A DNA stretch of 16,319 nt, from assembly GCA_014523525.1 (NCBI GenBank), contig JAATVL010000237.1, positions 1 to 16,319 of the forward strand, read 5' to 3'. Every line of letters starts with the position of its first letter. The first letter of the stretch is position 1. The notes beneath the pieces are model-generated. The model made no database searches. It was given only the letters and a program-made list of their open reading frames with translations, and had not been told where the DNA came from. Below, in pieces: positions 14,756-16,319 of the stretch. Made by a program: the position numbers and the translations under genes. The DNA is from Nitrososphaerales archaeon TH703. Its GTDB lineage: Archaea; Thermoproteota; Nitrososphaeria; Nitrososphaerales; Nitrososphaeraceae.

Positions 14756-15199
14756 ATGACATTAAAATTACCGAATGCTAAATTTTTTTTATTGAAAAAT
14801 TCTGTATTCAAGATGTTATGTCAAGAGATAATTAAACTTGATTCATCAATTAGATCTGCAGGGATTACAAATGAAGATGGCATAATATTACATATTAGTC
14901 ATCGTAAGGGTATCAAGCCATTACTCTCTTCTGAAGAAAGAGCTCAATATGCAATTACTGCAGCTACCAGACAATTTACCAGGCTTAGGTGGGAAGTATT
15001 ATTGGGCAAGATACAATACGCAAGTTCACATTATTCCAAACTTATTCGAGCTACCATCCCTATAACTGATGAGAATAGAAAGTTATCATTCGTAATAATA
15101 CTTTCTCTTGACCCTGGAACAGATAATTTTCATGAAATAATAGTTGAAAAGGTAATCCCATTAATCAAACAGAAAAAATCTGACTTGATTAAATCCTAG
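14756..15199 (+). CDS. DUF6659-like protein, 147 aa
   Basis: The product resembles a thaumarchaeal family I remember as DUF6659, a roadblock/PAS-sized sensor-like fold. The shared pattern is CQEIIKLDSSIRSAGITNEDG (about 22-42), then RKGIKPLLSSEE (about 50-61), a basic helix TRQFTRLRWEVLLGKIQYAS (about 71-90), and a hydrophobic strand-rich part (RATIPITDENRKLSFVIILSL) before a C-terminal lysine-rich helix. There is no signal peptide or membrane segment, so it is cytoplasmic. The number of paralogues and the SSIRSAGI(x)NEDG sensor-like core suggest signalling, but no activity is known. ATG at 14756 was taken; a second Met at residue 20 is possible and would fit the family start. Confidence 0.65.
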   Translation: MTLKLPNAKFFLLKNSVFKMLCQEIIKLDSSIRSAGITNEDGIILHISHRKGIKPLLSSEERAQYAITAATRQFTRLRWEVLLGKIQYASSHYSKLIRATIPITDENRKLSFVIILSLDPGTDNFHEIIVEKVIPLIKQKKSDLIKS

Positions 15200-15231
15200 C
15201 CTATTAAAATGATATTTTATTTTGTCTTTAC

Positions 15232-15987
15232 TTATTTTGCAGAAATGCCGCCATCAATAGTCAAAGTTGTTCCAGTAATCCAATTTGCATCATCCGAACA
15301 TAGATAAACAACTGCTCCGGAAATGTCACTAGTATTTCCTATCCTCCTTAATGGAAATGACGATTCTAATAACTCTTTAGACTTTTCATCTTGCAAATAA
15401 GGTTCTATCATGGGACTTCTTATTGTAGATGGTACAATACAGTTGCATCTAATACCAAATGGTCCGTATTCTACTGCTATACTTTTTGTAAACATTATGA
15501 TACCAGCTTTAGTAGCGCCATAAATGGACAGAGGAACATTTGGAATTGCACGTATTCCTAGTAACGAAGAGATATTAACAATACTTCCAATTTTTTTTTC
15601 CATGATTATTGGCAAAACAGCCTTGGTTATCTGAAAGGTACCTATCAAATTTGTAGAGATTAGATTATCCCATTGATCTTCAGTCATCAGGTGAAATGAA
15701 ATTGGATCGTTTAGGACACCAGCATTGTTTACAAGAATGTCCACAGTATCGAAGGATGATATAGTTTGCTCAATAACGTTTAGCACTTCTGCCTCTTTGG
15801 TGATGTCTGCACTTACAGCTAGCAAATCATTGCTCTTATCAGTGTCTGAAATAACCTTTGCCAATTTTGAACGATCTCTACCAACTAGGGTCACTTTACA
15901 TCCTTCATTAACGAGGCGTTCAGTTGTAGATCTTCCTACCCCTCCACCTGCACCTGTTACAATAGCAACTTTTCCCTTAAGACTCAT
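15232..15987 (-). CDS. FabG-like short-chain dehydrogenase/reductase
   Basis: The 251-residue product is a complete classical SDR. It has TGAGGGVG (11-18) for the dinucleotide, R37 and R39 after the second strand (suggesting NADPH), NNAG (87-90), Asn113, Ser141 in NISSLLG, and the Tyr156-x3-Lys160 pair (SIYGATKAG). Its C-terminus, ITGTTLTIDGG, is the usual one. It reduces a carbonyl or oxidises an alcohol; the substrate is not predictable. FabG itself is only the nearest well-known relative, because archaea lack bacterial-type fatty acid synthesis. Both SDR proteins in the window share the fold, but this one has the standard catalytic spacing. The ATG at 15987 lies 26 bases from a TATA-like palindrome, and the gene is divergent from purK. 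Confidence 0.9.
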   Translation of the reverse strand: MSLKGKVAIVTGAGGGVGRSTTERLVNEGCKVTLVGRDRSKLAKVISDTDKSNDLLAVSADITKEAEVLNVIEQTISSFDTVDILVNNAGVLNDPISFHLMTEDQWDNLISTNLIGTFQITKAVLPIIMEKKIGSIVNISSLLGIRAIPNVPLSIYGATKAGIIMFTKSIAVEYGPFGIRCNCIVPSTIRSPMIEPYLQDEKSKELLESSFPLRRIGNTSDISGAVVYLCSDDANWITGTTLTIDGGISAK

Positions 15988-16005
15988 ATCACTTAATAGA
16001 TCTAT

Positions 16006-16024
16006 AAACTTTTAAAGTTTAAAC
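16006..16024. promoter_or_regulatory. Overlapping palindromes in the SDR/purK divergent promoter
   Basis: AAACTTT-T-AAAGTTT (16006-16020) is a perfect 7-bp inverted repeat with a one-base centre, and GTTTAAAC (16017-16024) is a second palindrome overlapping it. The first is centred 26 bases before the SDR start, so it coincides with that gene's TATA box (CTTTAAAAG on the minus strand). It could be the box itself, an operator, or both. Confidence 0.4.
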
Positions 16025-16035
16025 AAATATACATA

Positions 16036-16044
16036 CTTTAATTT
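16036..16044 (+). promoter_or_regulatory. TATA-like box of purK
   Basis: CTTTAATTT is centred about 28 bases before the purK ATG, fitting a leaderless transcript that starts in the 80-base gap shared with the SDR gene. Confidence 0.35.
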
Positions 16045-16067
16045 CCAATAAATTTTGTATTTTATCG

Positions 16068-16319
16068 ATGAAACATTCGCTTGACAAATCTGAACTCTCT
16101 CCTAATGATATTACATTAGGAATTATAGGAGGAGGACAACTCGGTAAAATGATCGGAATAGAGGCAAAAAGAATGTCACTAAATGTTGCGTATTTAGATC
16201 CTGACGTGAATTGTCCCGCCTCATCTATTGCGGATCAAATGATTGTTAGTGATTTTAAAGATGAAAAATCGATTATTAAACTGGCAAACAAATCTGATGT
16301 ATTAACCTTTGAAATTGAG
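16068..16319 (+). CDS. purK: N5-carboxyaminoimidazole ribonucleotide synthase, 5' end (partial)
   Basis: ATG at 16068 opens 84 codons to the window edge with no stop. After a 16-residue lead, TLGIIGGGQLGKMIGIEAKR (about 17-36) is the hallmark nucleotide/substrate loop of PurK, followed by NVAYLDPDVNCPASSIAD (about 39-56) and a segment ending VLTFEIE, all as in the N-terminal domain of PurK. The enzyme carboxylates AIR with ATP and bicarbonate to N5-CAIR; PurE, often next, would lie to the right. The ATP-grasp domain is outside the window. It is separated from purF by three genes not known to belong to purine synthesis and is divergent from the SDR. Confidence 0.9.
   Translation, partial: MKHSLDKSELSPNDITLGIIGGGQLGKMIGIEAKRMSLNVAYLDPDVNCPASSIADQMIVSDFKDEKSIIKLANKSDVLTFEIE

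Noticed and set aside
1..16319. Mobile elements, phage genes or a defence system
   Set aside because: No transposase, integrase, toxin-antitoxin or nuclease-methylase pair was found; the PIN domain is part of a PINA-type housekeeping protein.

Overview
The window looks like a piece of an archaeal chromosome from the Thaumarchaeota (Nitrososphaeria). A soil-type ammonia oxidiser of the Nitrosocosmicus/Nitrososphaera kind is my best guess. The DNA is AT-rich. TATA-like boxes sit about 26-31 bases before many start codons, as in leaderless or short-leader archaeal transcripts. TTG or GTG starts are forced in several genes by an immediately or closely preceding in-frame stop. Several products are archaeal in type: a homotetramer-sized tRNA splicing endonuclease, a PIN-ATPase-KH protein like Sulfolobus PINA, small PurL with separate PurQ, and a DUF6659-like protein. 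No amo, rRNA or tRNA gene is visible, so the lineage is an inference.

Layout. Positions 1-119 hold the 5' end of a minus-strand gene with a perfect 33-bp tandem repeat. A gene-poor stretch with a possible 36-codon remnant follows, then a small basic protein (444-638). Homoserine dehydrogenase runs leftward (845-1855). A two-helix membrane protein (2098-2310) precedes a PhoU-like DUF47 gene that overlaps endA by one base (2445-3649). A small acidic protein (minus, ends 3787) is divergent from a 596-residue double short-chain-dehydrogenase protein resembling the C-terminal half of Chloroflexus malonyl-CoA reductase (4220-6010). The PINA-type ATPase follows (6103-7917). Two minus-strand genes come next: a secreted PQQ-type sugar dehydrogenase and a two-CBS-domain protein. 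The purine genes purQ, purL and purF run rightward (9805-14178). After them lie an exported anchored protein, a DUF6659-like protein, a FabG-like SDR (minus), and the start of purK (16068 to the window end), divergent from the SDR.

How the genes fit together. PurF starts the de novo purine pathway, PurQ and PurL form FGAM, and PurK makes N5-CAIR, so the right third is a purine region interrupted by three apparently unrelated genes. PurS, the usual partner of small PurL, is not in the window. Homoserine dehydrogenase belongs to threonine/methionine synthesis. If the double SDR really is a malonyl-CoA reductase, it would serve autotrophic carbon fixation (3-hydroxypropionate/4-hydroxybutyrate cycle); this is the most interesting lead. 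Its active site has the Y-x6-K spacing of FabI-type enzymes in place of the classical Y-x3-K. There is no sign of phage, transposon or CRISPR; the window is mostly housekeeping chromosome with several lineage-specific small proteins.
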